Below, piece by piece: positions 28,480 through 36,813 of a DNA stretch of 64,000 bases. Under the pieces are notes generated by a model. That model saw nothing but the letters and a program-made list of their open reading frames with translations, was not told where the DNA came from and did not search any database. The translations under genes were made by a program, and so were the position numbers. Source of the stretch: Lysobacter enzymogenes (GTDB taxonomy: Bacteria > Pseudomonadota > Gammaproteobacteria > Xanthomonadales > Xanthomonadaceae); the NCBI RefSeq assembly GCF_023617245.1, contig NZ_CP067396.1, positions 1,488,001-1,552,000 of the forward strand, read 5' to 3'. The stretch's first letter is position 1; every line of letters begins with the position of its first letter.

Positions 28480-28598
28480 ACGTCGCGCTGGGACGGGCGC
28501 TGAGACGGCCATCCATGAGGCGTTATGCGAGTTCGCGCAAGCGGATAACGCTTGGATTCTGCCGGCACTTCGTCGTCGGAGGAGTGGAGCTCCCATGA
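28476..28598 (+). CDS. 40-codon ORF linked to both neighbours by ATGA overlaps
   Basis: ATG 28476 overlaps the wzt stop (ATGA), and its own stop TGA 28596-28598 overlaps ATG 28595 of the next glycosyltransferase (ATGA). The predicted product is small and strongly basic (MNVALGRALRRPSMRRYASS followed by RKRITLGFC and a short hydrophobic end). It may encode a small protein or serve mainly to carry ribosomes between the genes. No family recognised. Confidence 0.45.
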   Translation: MNVALGRALRRPSMRRYASSRKRITLGFCRHFVVGGVELP

Positions 28599-30424
28599 AG
28601 ATTCCTATGCTGGCCGAGCGTGCGCGCCTTCGCAAAGAGAGTGTGTCCTGCGACTCCGTGAGGCTGTCGGACGATGCGCCGGCGACCGTGTTGCTCCCCG
28701 ACGGCAGTTCCGGCGTGTTGAAGATCGACGCGGTCGCGCGGGTGGCGGGGTGCCTGGTGATTTCCGGCTGGAAAATCGGCGACGTAGGGCTGATTTTGGA
28801 GCGGGGCGGGGACGAACTTGCGTTTACCTCCGATCCCGTGCGGCGAGACGATGTCGTTGCACACTTTCCGGGTATGGACGCCGCGAAACTCGGTTTCGCC
28901 TGCATTGCCGAAACCGATGGCGACGAGCCGGTTTGGTTGTGCTGGCATTCGGGGAAGGAATACAACCGTCGTTTGCTTTCGCCGGTCGACCCAAGCGAAT
29001 TGACCGAGGCGGCAATGGCGTCGCTCGGCCCGGTGCGGACGCGTTTGCTGCAGCGGTTGGAAGTCGGCGGCACCGAGTGGCGGACCTTGCTGCCCCAGGA
29101 CTCGCCCAACGTCGATGCCGCAGCGCTAGGTCACCTGGAAAGCGCGATCAGCATCGGGGCAGAGGACGCTGCGGTCGTGTGCGGATGGGCGGTCGGGCTG
29201 CCTGGTGTGCAGTTCTGGCTGGAAAACGGTGCCGGCGAGGTCAGGTCGCTTGTCGACGCATCCTGGCGCGAACGCCGCGATGTACATGAGACGGTTCGCG
29301 GAAAATTCGGCCTGGAGGCGCTGGAATCCGGTTTTGTCGCTTACCTAGACGGCTTCTGTGCCGCCGGGGGGCTCGCGCTGAAGGCGCTGACCGAAAGCGG
29401 GGTGCATGAGCTCCATCGCGCGACCTGCGTTCCCATGCCCGCCGATGCCCTGGCGGTGAGCCGATGGCTGTTCGGGATCGATGTAGCCGAGCCGGATCTC
29501 AAGCGGCATCATGCGCTGATCGAAGAGCCCGCGCTGTCGGTTCTGATCGAGCGTGGACAGCTCGCTTGGCCCTCGATCCCAAGGCGACTCCGGGTGCTCG
29601 GCACTCCCGTTGCCGAACCCCGGGTCAGCGTGATCGTTCCGCTGTACGGGCGCTTCGATTTCGTCGAGAGTCAGATGCTCGAATGGGTGCGTGACGGTTG
29701 GCTGCGGGCCAACGCGGAACTGATCTACGTGATAGACGATCCGGCTCTGGAAGCGCCTTTCCATTCGCACGCACAAGAGCTGTTTCAGTTATATGGCGTG
29801 GCGTTCAAATGGACCGCGACCGTGGTCAACCGGGGTTTTTCCGGCGCGAACAATCTCGGCGCGGAAGTTGCGAGCGGTAGCCATCTGCTGTTTCTCAACA
29901 GCGACGTCTTTCCAACGGCGCCGGGCTGGATCGAACCGTTGTTGAGCGTCCTGGAATCCCGGACGGACCTGGGTGCGGTCGGCCCCAGGTTGGTTTTCGC
30001 CGAAGGCGGAATTCAGCATGCGGGCATGAGCTTCGAGCATTCGCCGGAATACGGCGTCTGGATCAACCGGCATCCGTACTTGGGTTTGTCCCCGGATCTG
30101 GACCCCACTACGGAACTCACCGAAGTGCCAGCGGTCACCGGAGCTTGCCTGCTTATCAGGCGACGCGATTTCGATGCGGTCGGCGGTTGGGATACCGGCT
30201 ACTTGATCGGCGACTTCGAAGATTCCGATCTGTGCCTGAAGTTGCGCTCGATCGGATTGGCCGTGGCCTATCTGCCGAGCGTGGAACTCACCCACTTGGA
30301 GAGGCAGTCGATGACCGCGTTGGGCGGCAGCGACTATCGGATGCGCGTCACTCTATGGAACGCCATGCGGCATCAACGGCGTTGGCGGCATTTTCTGGAC
30401 ATACCCGCGCAACAGGGGTCTTAG
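28595..30424 (+). CDS. GT2 glycosyltransferase with two N-terminal GW/GF modules
   Basis: 609 residues. Two related N-terminal modules lie at about 42-118 (CLVISGWKIGD ... VRRDDV ... KLGF) and 186-262 (AVVCGWAVGLP ... RERRDV ... ESGF). Both resemble the C-terminal module of Wzt. The GT2 domain begins about 343 (RVSVIVPLYG) with LFLNSDVFP as the metal-binding motif and VTGACLLIRRRDF and DFEDSDLCLKL further on. GGAG before ATG 28595 supports the start. Probably elongates or finishes the exported glycan. Confidence 0.8.
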   Translation: MKIPMLAERARLRKESVSCDSVRLSDDAPATVLLPDGSSGVLKIDAVARVAGCLVISGWKIGDVGLILERGGDELAFTSDPVRRDDVVAHFPGMDAAKLGFACIAETDGDEPVWLCWHSGKEYNRRLLSPVDPSELTEAAMASLGPVRTRLLQRLEVGGTEWRTLLPQDSPNVDAAALGHLESAISIGAEDAAVVCGWAVGLPGVQFWLENGAGEVRSLVDASWRERRDVHETVRGKFGLEALESGFVAYLDGFCAAGGLALKALTESGVHELHRATCVPMPADALAVSRWLFGIDVAEPDLKRHHALIEEPALSVLIERGQLAWPSIPRRLRVLGTPVAEPRVSVIVPLYGRFDFVESQMLEWVRDGWLRANAELIYVIDDPALEAPFHSHAQELFQLYGVAFKWTATVVNRGFSGANNLGAEVASGSHLLFLNSDVFPTAPGWIEPLLSVLESRTDLGAVGPRLVFAEGGIQHAGMSFEHSPEYGVWINRHPYLGLSPDLDPTTELTEVPAVTGACLLIRRRDFDAVGGWDTGYLIGDFEDSDLCLKLRSIGLAVAYLPSVELTHLERQSMTALGGSDYRMRVTLWNAMRHQRRWRHFLDIPAQQGS

Positions 30425-30425
30425 C

Positions 30426-31745
30426 ATGGGGCATTCGTCGGATCGGGCGCCGGAGTGGGCGGCACGCAGCGGCGCGAGCAGTGAGCGCATCCTGGTCGTC
30501 GCGCATCGGCACCCGGATTTCAGCCTCGGCGGCGGAGAGATCGCCGCGTACAACCTTTTTCGCGCATACCGTCAGCATCGCGATGTGGCCGAGGCGTGGT
30601 TCCTGGCCAGTGCGGATCGCGGTCGCGGCGCGGCCGGCGGCATCATGCTGCGACGCGAAGGCGAGTACCTCTGGGAGCAGGGGATTCACGACTGGGCCAT
30701 GCTCAAGGCGGCACACCGGCGCAGCGTCGCGCAAGGGTTCGCGGAACTGGTGCGCGCGCTGCGTCCGACCATAGTGCATGCGCATCACTACGCTCATCTG
30801 GGACTGGAATTTCTGCGCGTCGTAAAGGCGATAGATCCGAACATCAGGATCTGCCTCACCCTGCACGAATACATGGCGATCTGCCATCGGCAGGGACAGA
30901 TGATCAAAACCGACGGACGGTTATGCGCAAGGGAGTCCTTCGACGATTGCCGCGGCTGCTTTCCGCAGATGAGCGTGCAGGATCTGTGGCGGCGAAAACA
31001 CTTCATTCAGCGGCATTTCGACTATGTAGACCAGTTCGTTTCTCCGTCGCGATTCTTGCGCGGGCGATACATCGACTGGGGGCTGGATGGCGAACGGATC
31101 GCGGTGATCGAGAACGGTCAGGACGACGTGCCGCGGTCGCCGCCTCGCAAGGTCGATCCGGGAGAGGGGCGGAACCGTTTCGGATTCTTCGGTCAGATCA
31201 ACCCGTTCAAGGGATTGGATGTTCTGCTGAAAGCCTTGCATGAGCTGCCCAAGGAGGATCGCAAGCGGGTGGTGCTGGAAGTGCACGGGGCCAATCTTGA
31301 GGCTCAGGCCGGCGAGTTCCAGCAATCGATCAAAGCCCTGGCCGACCCGCTGATCGCCAAGGGCGTCGTGCAATGGGTCGGCCCTTACCAGCCGCACGAA
31401 GTGCGCAAGCGGATGGAAAACGTGGATTGGGTGGTGGTTCCGTCCATCTGGTGGGAGAACTCTCCGATGGTCATCCAGGAAGCGCTCGTGTGCGGACGAC
31501 CCTTGTTGGTGTCCGATATCGGCGGCATGGCAGAGAAAGTGAAACACGGCGGAAACGGATTGCATGTGTCTTGCGGCAGCCCGCTCGCGTGGGGGAAAGC
31601 CCTGCTCGAGGCGGCCGATCCGCAACGTTGGCAGGACTGCGCCGATTCGATCCAGCCGCCCTTGTCCCACAGTCAGTGCGCCGATCGGCATCTGCGCATC
31701 ATCAAAGCCGATGCGGTCGCGCGCGCCGGCGCTTTACCGGAGTAA
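30426..31745 (+). CDS. GT4-family glycosyltransferase
   Basis: 439 residues with a GT-B fold. The N-terminal domain has LGGGEIAAYNLFRAY and VHAHHYAHLG; the C-terminal domain has FGFFGQINPFKGLDVLL and the retaining-transferase E-x7-E motif ENSPMVIQE. These are hallmarks of GT4. Starts one base after the previous stop. Several Cys (CHRQG, CRGC) lie in an insert of the N-terminal domain. Confidence 0.87.
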   Translation: MGHSSDRAPEWAARSGASSERILVVAHRHPDFSLGGGEIAAYNLFRAYRQHRDVAEAWFLASADRGRGAAGGIMLRREGEYLWEQGIHDWAMLKAAHRRSVAQGFAELVRALRPTIVHAHHYAHLGLEFLRVVKAIDPNIRICLTLHEYMAICHRQGQMIKTDGRLCARESFDDCRGCFPQMSVQDLWRRKHFIQRHFDYVDQFVSPSRFLRGRYIDWGLDGERIAVIENGQDDVPRSPPRKVDPGEGRNRFGFFGQINPFKGLDVLLKALHELPKEDRKRVVLEVHGANLEAQAGEFQQSIKALADPLIAKGVVQWVGPYQPHEVRKRMENVDWVVVPSIWWENSPMVIQEALVCGRPLLVSDIGGMAEKVKHGGNGLHVSCGSPLAWGKALLEAADPQRWQDCADSIQPPLSHSQCADRHLRIIKADAVARAGALPE

Positions 31746-31749
31746 TACG

Positions 31750-32715
31750 ATGGCATACCAGAGTTTTGGCGAAGAAAAGGGCGATTCGGATTCGGCGACG
31801 AAGCTCTTGGCGCTCGCGCTTCCCGAAGACCTCACCGGCAAACGTTTCCTGGACATTGGCTGCAACGAAGGGTTCTTTTGCCTCGAGGCCATTCGGCGCG
31901 GCGCTGCGCATGCCGTCGGTATCGATCTGGATGCTTCGGTTCTGGAACGCGCGCGCGCGCGCGCGCGCGGACTTCCGATCGACTATCGAAATGGCGATTG
32001 GTGGGAACTTCCGCAGGGCCCCTTCGATGTGATCCTCATGTCCAGCGCCCTGCACTACGAGCGTCGGCCGAAGGAACTGATGGCCGAGATAGCGCGTCGG
32101 CTATCCCCTGGCGGAGTGTTCATTCTGGAGGCCGGAGTCTATGCGCGCAGCGACGAGAAGATGTGGGTCGAAGTGCAAAGGCACGACGGCGCGCTTCGGT
32201 TCCCCACGCGCAGGATGCTGGTGGAGGACATCCTGTCCAGCATGGCGGTGCGTTATATCGGCCCGAGCGTGTCCCAAAGCGGGGATCCGCTTGGGCGCCA
32301 GGTGTTTCATTGCTGGAAGCGGCGGCCTACGGCGATCGTGCTGTCCGGAGATTCCGGCCAAGGCAAGACGTACTTGGCCTCGCTGCTGGCGGCGCATTCG
32401 GCGGCGGCCCGCATCGACCACGATCATATTCTCGCCTTGATCGCACGAGACGAATTCGCCAGCCGCGACGAACTGGTTCGGGAGATCGTGGCGCGCTTTC
32501 GCGTAGACAAGATTTATCGCCTGGTGTCCGAGCTGGTTGCGGAAGGAAGGGGGGCGGCGTACGGACGCTTGCTGGCGAATTATGTCCCTTCCGAGATAGA
32601 CCTGGTCGTGGTGGAAGGATTCGGCTTCCAGTTCGACGAAATCATGGATTCATTCGTCGAGCGATTGCAGGCGCAGTCGTTCGTGGTCTGGCGCGCCGGC
32701 CGCTGCGGAGCCTGA
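31750..32715 (+). CDS. Class I SAM methyltransferase fused to a P-loop (kinase-like) domain
   Basis: 321 residues. Residues 1-190 form a Rossmann methyltransferase (FLDIGCNEGFFCLEA, GIDLD, DVILMSSALHY). Residues 194-321 begin IVLSGDSGQGKT, a Walker A loop at 200-207, with a Walker B-like DLVVVEGFGF at 284-293. The combination resembles WbdD, the methyltransferase-kinase that caps O-antigen chains, but there the kinase is of protein-kinase fold. A (CG)11 tract lies within codons about 67-73. Start ATG 31750 is four bases after the previous stop. Confidence 0.75.
   Translation: MAYQSFGEEKGDSDSATKLLALALPEDLTGKRFLDIGCNEGFFCLEAIRRGAAHAVGIDLDASVLERARARARGLPIDYRNGDWWELPQGPFDVILMSSALHYERRPKELMAEIARRLSPGGVFILEAGVYARSDEKMWVEVQRHDGALRFPTRRMLVEDILSSMAVRYIGPSVSQSGDPLGRQVFHCWKRRPTAIVLSGDSGQGKTYLASLLAAHSAAARIDHDHILALIARDEFASRDELVREIVARFRVDKIYRLVSELVAEGRGAAYGRLLANYVPSEIDLVVVEGFGFQFDEIMDSFVERLQAQSFVVWRAGRCGA
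31948..31969 (+). repeat. (CG)11 dinucleotide tract inside the methyltransferase gene
   Basis: Twenty-two bases of uninterrupted CG encode the ERARARARA region. Loss or gain of one dinucleotide would shift the frame after about residue 70 and remove most of the protein. Confidence 0.9.
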
Positions 32716-32720
32716 CGATA

Positions 32721-33899
32721 GTGTTGAACAGCGCCCAGGTTGGTTCGTTGCAGCGCAAGTTGGCGGCTGGAGATCTGGTCGATAGCCACGATGGCTTGCC
32801 GCTGGATCGGGTAGATGTTTCGCAGCGCGACGAAGGCGAGACGATTGCGGGCGAGCCTGCTGTCGACGTCCGGATGCGCGGCCCCGAGTTCGTTTTGGGC
32901 GTTGCGGAGGACCCGTCGTGCCTGACCGGCGTGGCCGAAGCCACGCTCAAGGTTCCGGAGAAGCGGGTACGGCGATTTTCCGACGCGCGGGTGATCGGCT
33001 GGCGCAGTCTGCTGAGTCGACGGGGCTTCTTTTCCAGCGCGCAGAATTATCTGCATGGGGATTCGGGCGAATTCTTCGCCACCGCTCATGAAGGCTTCGC
33101 CGCCTGCGGCGGCACGTTACACCATGTTTCCTCCGGGTCGCATCGATTGGTGATGGGCGGCGATACGTTGTTCCTCAGCGGCCTGGAAGCCGGGAACTAT
33201 GGTTCCTTCCTGTTCCGCTTCCTGCCCAAACTGCTTTTGTTTCGCGAACTCGGCGTGCATGTCGACCGCGTGGTGGTTCCGGACAGGTCTTCATTCGTTT
33301 CGCAGGCCGCGGCCTGGGCGGGGTTCGGCGAGGCGCAACTGATTTCGGTGCGCGAAGCCGTCAGCATCGTATTCGAACGTTTGTACGCGATCGACGATTT
33401 CGAGGCCGAGGGCGCGCTGTGCGCGTCGACAAGGCGGCGGCTCGAAAACCTGACCTCCCGCCATGCCGACCGTCCGGCCGGCGGGCGACGGATCTATGTT
33501 TCGCGCTACCTCAGCAGCGGGTATCGTCCCGGTTACCGGCCGTTACGCAACGAACTGGAAATACAGCGGGCCATGACGCGCCTCGGTTTGGAGGTGGCCT
33601 ATCCTGAGCTGATGAGTTTCGAACAGCAGATGGCGATGTTCGCGCAGGCGCGGATGTTGGTCGGTCCGTCGGGGTCGGGGATGCTCAATGCGATGTTCGC
33701 GCCGGATGGTTGCGGCGTTCTGGACCTGGAGAGCTATACGACCACCGTCCGCCAACATGCGAAGATCTATGGCAGTTGCGGGCATCGCTACGGATTCTGC
33801 TTCGGGCGCTACGCGGACGATCGCGAGGTGCCTGGCTTCATGCGCGGGTGGACCGTGGATCCGGCTTTGGTGACCGCCGGTCTGGAGCGTTTGTCGTGA
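32721..33899 (+). CDS. GT61-like glycosyltransferase (DUF563)
   Basis: 392 residues starting with GTG 32721, six bases after the previous stop; TTG 32724 is an alternative. The core has FLFRFLPKLLLFRELGV, RRIYVSRYLSSGYRP, EVAYPELMSFEQQMAMFAQA and the diagnostic VGPSGSGMLNAMFAPDG, matching the GT61/DUF563 family. Likely transfers a pentose or hexose to the surface glycan. Last plus-strand gene of the cluster; convergent with galE. Confidence 0.8.
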   Translation: MLNSAQVGSLQRKLAAGDLVDSHDGLPLDRVDVSQRDEGETIAGEPAVDVRMRGPEFVLGVAEDPSCLTGVAEATLKVPEKRVRRFSDARVIGWRSLLSRRGFFSSAQNYLHGDSGEFFATAHEGFAACGGTLHHVSSGSHRLVMGGDTLFLSGLEAGNYGSFLFRFLPKLLLFRELGVHVDRVVVPDRSSFVSQAAAWAGFGEAQLISVREAVSIVFERLYAIDDFEAEGALCASTRRRLENLTSRHADRPAGGRRIYVSRYLSSGYRPGYRPLRNELEIQRAMTRLGLEVAYPELMSFEQQMAMFAQARMLVGPSGSGMLNAMFAPDGCGVLDLESYTTTVRQHAKIYGSCGHRYGFCFGRYADDREVPGFMRGWTVDPALVTAGLERLS

Positions 33900-33921
33900 C
33901 TGATCGGGTGCGTCGCGTCGG

Positions 33922-34893
33922 TCAGTATGCCGGGTCGCGATGCCAGTCCCATGCGCTGGCGACGATCTGTTCCAGATCGCACTGCTGAGGCGACCAACCC
34001 AGTATCTCGCGGGCCTTGCGGCTGGACGCGACCAGGGCCGCGGGGTCTCCCGGCCGCCTGGGCGCATGCTCGTATGCGACCGGCACGCCGCAGATCGATC
34101 GGACGGCTTCTATCGCTTGCAGTACGCTGAAGCCTGTGCCATTGCCGAGATTGAAACAATGCGCGCCGTCGTGCGTCTGCATGAACTCCAAGGCCCGAAC
34201 GTGCGCGTTGGCCAAGTCGAGTACATGGACATAGTCCCGCACGCAGGTTCCGTCCATCGTCGGGTAGTCGTCGCCGAAGACGCGTAAGGCGGTGCCTTCG
34301 CCCAGCGCCGATTTCAGTATGTTCGGAATCAGATGCGTTTCCGGCATATGCGACTCCCCGATGCCGGCCTGGGCGGCGGCGCCTGCGGCATTGAAGTAGC
34401 GCAGGCAGACCGAACGCAGGCCGTATGCGCTGGCCGCGTCGGCGAGTATGCGCTCTACCATCCACTTGCTCGCGCCGTAAGGGTTGATCGGCGATTTCGG
34501 GTGGTCCTCGTCGATCGGCAGCGAGGACGGCAGGCCGAAGATGGCGGCGGTGGACGAAAACACTATGCGCTGCACGCGGTGGTGACGCATGGCCCGCAGC
34601 AGGTTGATGCTGCCGGCGACGTTGTGCTGGTAGTACTCGTACGGATCGGCGACCGACTCGCCCACCAGGGACTTGGCAGCGAAATGCATGACGGCGTCGA
34701 CGGGGTGTGCGAAAGCCGCATCGAGCGATTCCGGCTTCAGCAAGTCGGCCTCGATCAACGGTCCCCAGCGCACCGCGCGACGATGTCCTGTGCTCAGGTT
34801 GTCGAGCACGGTCACTTCGTGTCCGTGTTGCGCAAGTGTGTAAGCCGTATGCGAGCCGACGTAGCCGGCGCCGCCGCAGACCAGGATATGCAT
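33922..34893 (-). CDS. galE: UDP-glucose 4-epimerase
   Basis: 323 residues of the extended SDR family. NAD-binding CGGAGYVGSHT at 6-16, catalytic Tyr139-x3-Lys143 (NPYGASKW), and LDNLSTGHRRAV typical of GalE. Interconverts UDP-glucose and UDP-galactose, supplying galactose for the adjacent glycosyltransferases. MHILVCGG at 34893 is the family start; ATG 34923 would add ten residues. Confidence 0.93.
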   Translation of the reverse strand: MHILVCGGAGYVGSHTAYTLAQHGHEVTVLDNLSTGHRRAVRWGPLIEADLLKPESLDAAFAHPVDAVMHFAAKSLVGESVADPYEYYQHNVAGSINLLRAMRHHRVQRIVFSSTAAIFGLPSSLPIDEDHPKSPINPYGASKWMVERILADAASAYGLRSVCLRYFNAAGAAAQAGIGESHMPETHLIPNILKSALGEGTALRVFGDDYPTMDGTCVRDYVHVLDLANAHVRALEFMQTHDGAHCFNLGNGTGFSVLQAIEAVRSICGVPVAYEHAPRRPGDPAALVASSRKAREILGWSPQQCDLEQIVASAWDWHRDPAY

Positions 34894-34993
34894 GGGTACT
34901 AAAACAGGTATTCGATCGCTCAAGGCTAGTGAGAGACCGGTTTCGGCGAAAGGTCGAAAAAATGGGTAGTTCGTGCGCCTTGCGCTGTTCCCG

Positions 34994-35722
34994 TTACTTC
35001 AGCTTGAGCGAGCAGATGGACTGGCCGAGTTCGCCCATGCCGCTGCTTTCTCGGCCATCGGCCCAGCGGATGGAGCGATCGAGCGGGATGCTCGGAATAT
35101 GGCCGTCGACGATGCGTTCTACATGGAGATCCAAGTGGGCGCAGAAGGCGTGGATCATGTCCCGATCCATGAACTGGTTGAGTACCTTGTCTTCGCGATC
35201 GTCGGCAACGGAATGCTCGAAGATGAACCAGTGCGTGGGAAGCGCGAACTCGAGAAACGAGAACACGATGGTCCCGCCTGGGCGCAGCACGCGCTTGGCT
35301 TCCCTTAGATAGCGGTAGGTCTGTTCGTGGGTAAGGTGGGTGAACACCGAAAAGAAGACGACGAAGTCGGCGCTGCGATCCGGCTCCGGAATGACGGTCC
35401 CTGTCGCGGTTTGGAAACTCCAGTCTTGGCGGGCGCATCGCCTGCGCGCATAAGCGTGGAGTTCCGGAACGACATCGAGGCCCACGTAGCGACCGCTTAG
35501 GTAATCCTTGAGTTGCACCGCAAGGCGGCCGCTGCCGCAGCCTACGTCGACGACAGTTTGCTCAGGTCGCAGGCCGAGGCTTTTCAGTAGGCAGAATTCC
35601 AGAACGCCGACGGTCTCGAAATCGCCTCCAACCGCCAGGGACATCGCGGTGGCTTCGTCGTGCTGCGCCAACAGGCGATGGCTTTGTTTGCGATAGCTGG
35701 TCAGGAAGTCGGGAAGCTTCAT
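34994..35722 (-). CDS. Class I SAM-dependent methyltransferase
   Basis: 242 residues from ATG 35722 (an upstream in-frame ATG at 35770 would overlap the preceding gene by 20 bp). SAM motif VVDVGCGSGRLAVQL, then GLDVVPEL, and motif IV-V FFSVFTHLTHEQTYRYLREAKRVLRPGG. Substrate unknown; the location suggests sugar or glycan methylation. Forms a minus-strand unit with the methyltransferase upstream. Confidence 0.8.
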   Translation of the reverse strand: MKLPDFLTSYRKQSHRLLAQHDEATAMSLAVGGDFETVGVLEFCLLKSLGLRPEQTVVDVGCGSGRLAVQLKDYLSGRYVGLDVVPELHAYARRRCARQDWSFQTATGTVIPEPDRSADFVVFFSVFTHLTHEQTYRYLREAKRVLRPGGTIVFSFLEFALPTHWFIFEHSVADDREDKVLNQFMDRDMIHAFCAHLDLHVERIVDGHIPSIPLDRSIRWADGRESSGMGELGQSICSLKLK

Positions 35723-35750
35723 GGCGATCGGAGTCTGCGCGAAGAGTGGA

Positions 35751-36692
35751 TCATTGCGGCTTGCGTGCATGCAGCGCGTGCGCGCTGGCGAGCTCGGTGC
35801 GGCAGGCTTCGTCGAGTTCGGTGGCGATCTCGTCGAGCTCCAGTTGAGCGGCCGGGGCGAGCAGCTGGGACACCGTCATCGCTTCGAAGCGTTGGCGTTG
35901 GGCTTGCGGTAAGCCTTGCGAGTAGCGAGCGAGGAACCATTGCATCGCCCAGACCGGATGCATGGCGCCGTAGATTTCGAAGCGATGATCGCTGAGTGCG
36001 GCGAATAGACTGGCCAGTCCCTCGCGCGTCATGTTGAAGTAGTGGTGCGGATAGCCGTGCAAGGGCTGGAGAAACGGCGCTACGCACAGAAGCTCGCCGC
36101 CGGGGCGCAGAACTCGGATCAACTCGCGCGCCGCGGCGAAAGGGTCTTTCACATGTTCGAGCACGTTCAGGCTCAGCACGGCGTCGAAACAGGCGTCGCG
36201 GAAGGGCAACCGTTCCGCTATCGCCAGGATGTCGGTACTGTCGTATTCGACTATTTCCGCGTTGACCACATGCGCGTAGTAGGTGTTGCGCAGCCCGGCG
36301 CCGCAGTCGAGCACCCACCCTTTGCGGTGGCGTTCGATCAAGGCCAGGGCGCGGCTGTCGTATTCGTGCGCGCTGACGTTCTCGGTGGCTACCACGCCCC
36401 AACGTTCGCGCAGGTCGTGGTCGAGGCAATCGATCAAGCCCGTGCCGCAGCGAGCGGCAGCGGGGCGGCTGAGGCAGGAGCGGATATGCGCAAGTTTGGC
36501 TGCTTTCCACTCCTGGGGCACGGCCAAGCGCTGGCTGCGCCCCTCGTTGCGGCCGAACAGTTCGAAATGCTCGCGTCCGCTGGCGAGGATGCCCGCGGCC
36601 ACGGCCTGCGCTACATCTGGATTGGCCCGCAGATAGGCGCTTTCGTCGAAATGCTCGTCGTTGGCCGGGACCAGCAAACGTAGCTGCTTCAT
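35751..36692 (-). CDS. Methyltransferase with N-terminal YLxxNPDV module
   Basis: 313 residues. Residues 14-53 carry the module ESAYLRANPDVAQAV ... HFELFGRNEGR, a short repeat found at the ends of various surface-glycan and secreted proteins. The methyltransferase domain is about 125-240 with VLDCGAGLRN, RDACFDAVLSLNVLEHV and ELIRVLRPGGELLCVAPF. The C-terminal helical tail is Glu/Ala-rich. Probably the first gene of the galE-direction unit. Confidence 0.8.
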   Translation of the reverse strand: MKQLRLLVPANDEHFDESAYLRANPDVAQAVAAGILASGREHFELFGRNEGRSQRLAVPQEWKAAKLAHIRSCLSRPAAARCGTGLIDCLDHDLRERWGVVATENVSAHEYDSRALALIERHRKGWVLDCGAGLRNTYYAHVVNAEIVEYDSTDILAIAERLPFRDACFDAVLSLNVLEHVKDPFAAARELIRVLRPGGELLCVAPFLQPLHGYPHHYFNMTREGLASLFAALSDHRFEIYGAMHPVWAMQWFLARYSQGLPQAQRQRFEAMTVSQLLAPAAQLELDEIATELDEACRTELASAHALHARKPQ

Positions 36693-36813
36693 GGGACGCC
36701 TTGGGACCGGATTCGCGCGATTTGCGGCAAATAGATCGAAAGGCTAGCGAAGGACGCGATGGATGCCTATCAGACTCGTCCTAAAATCCGTCTTGTGGAT
36801 TAATGGGCCGCAC

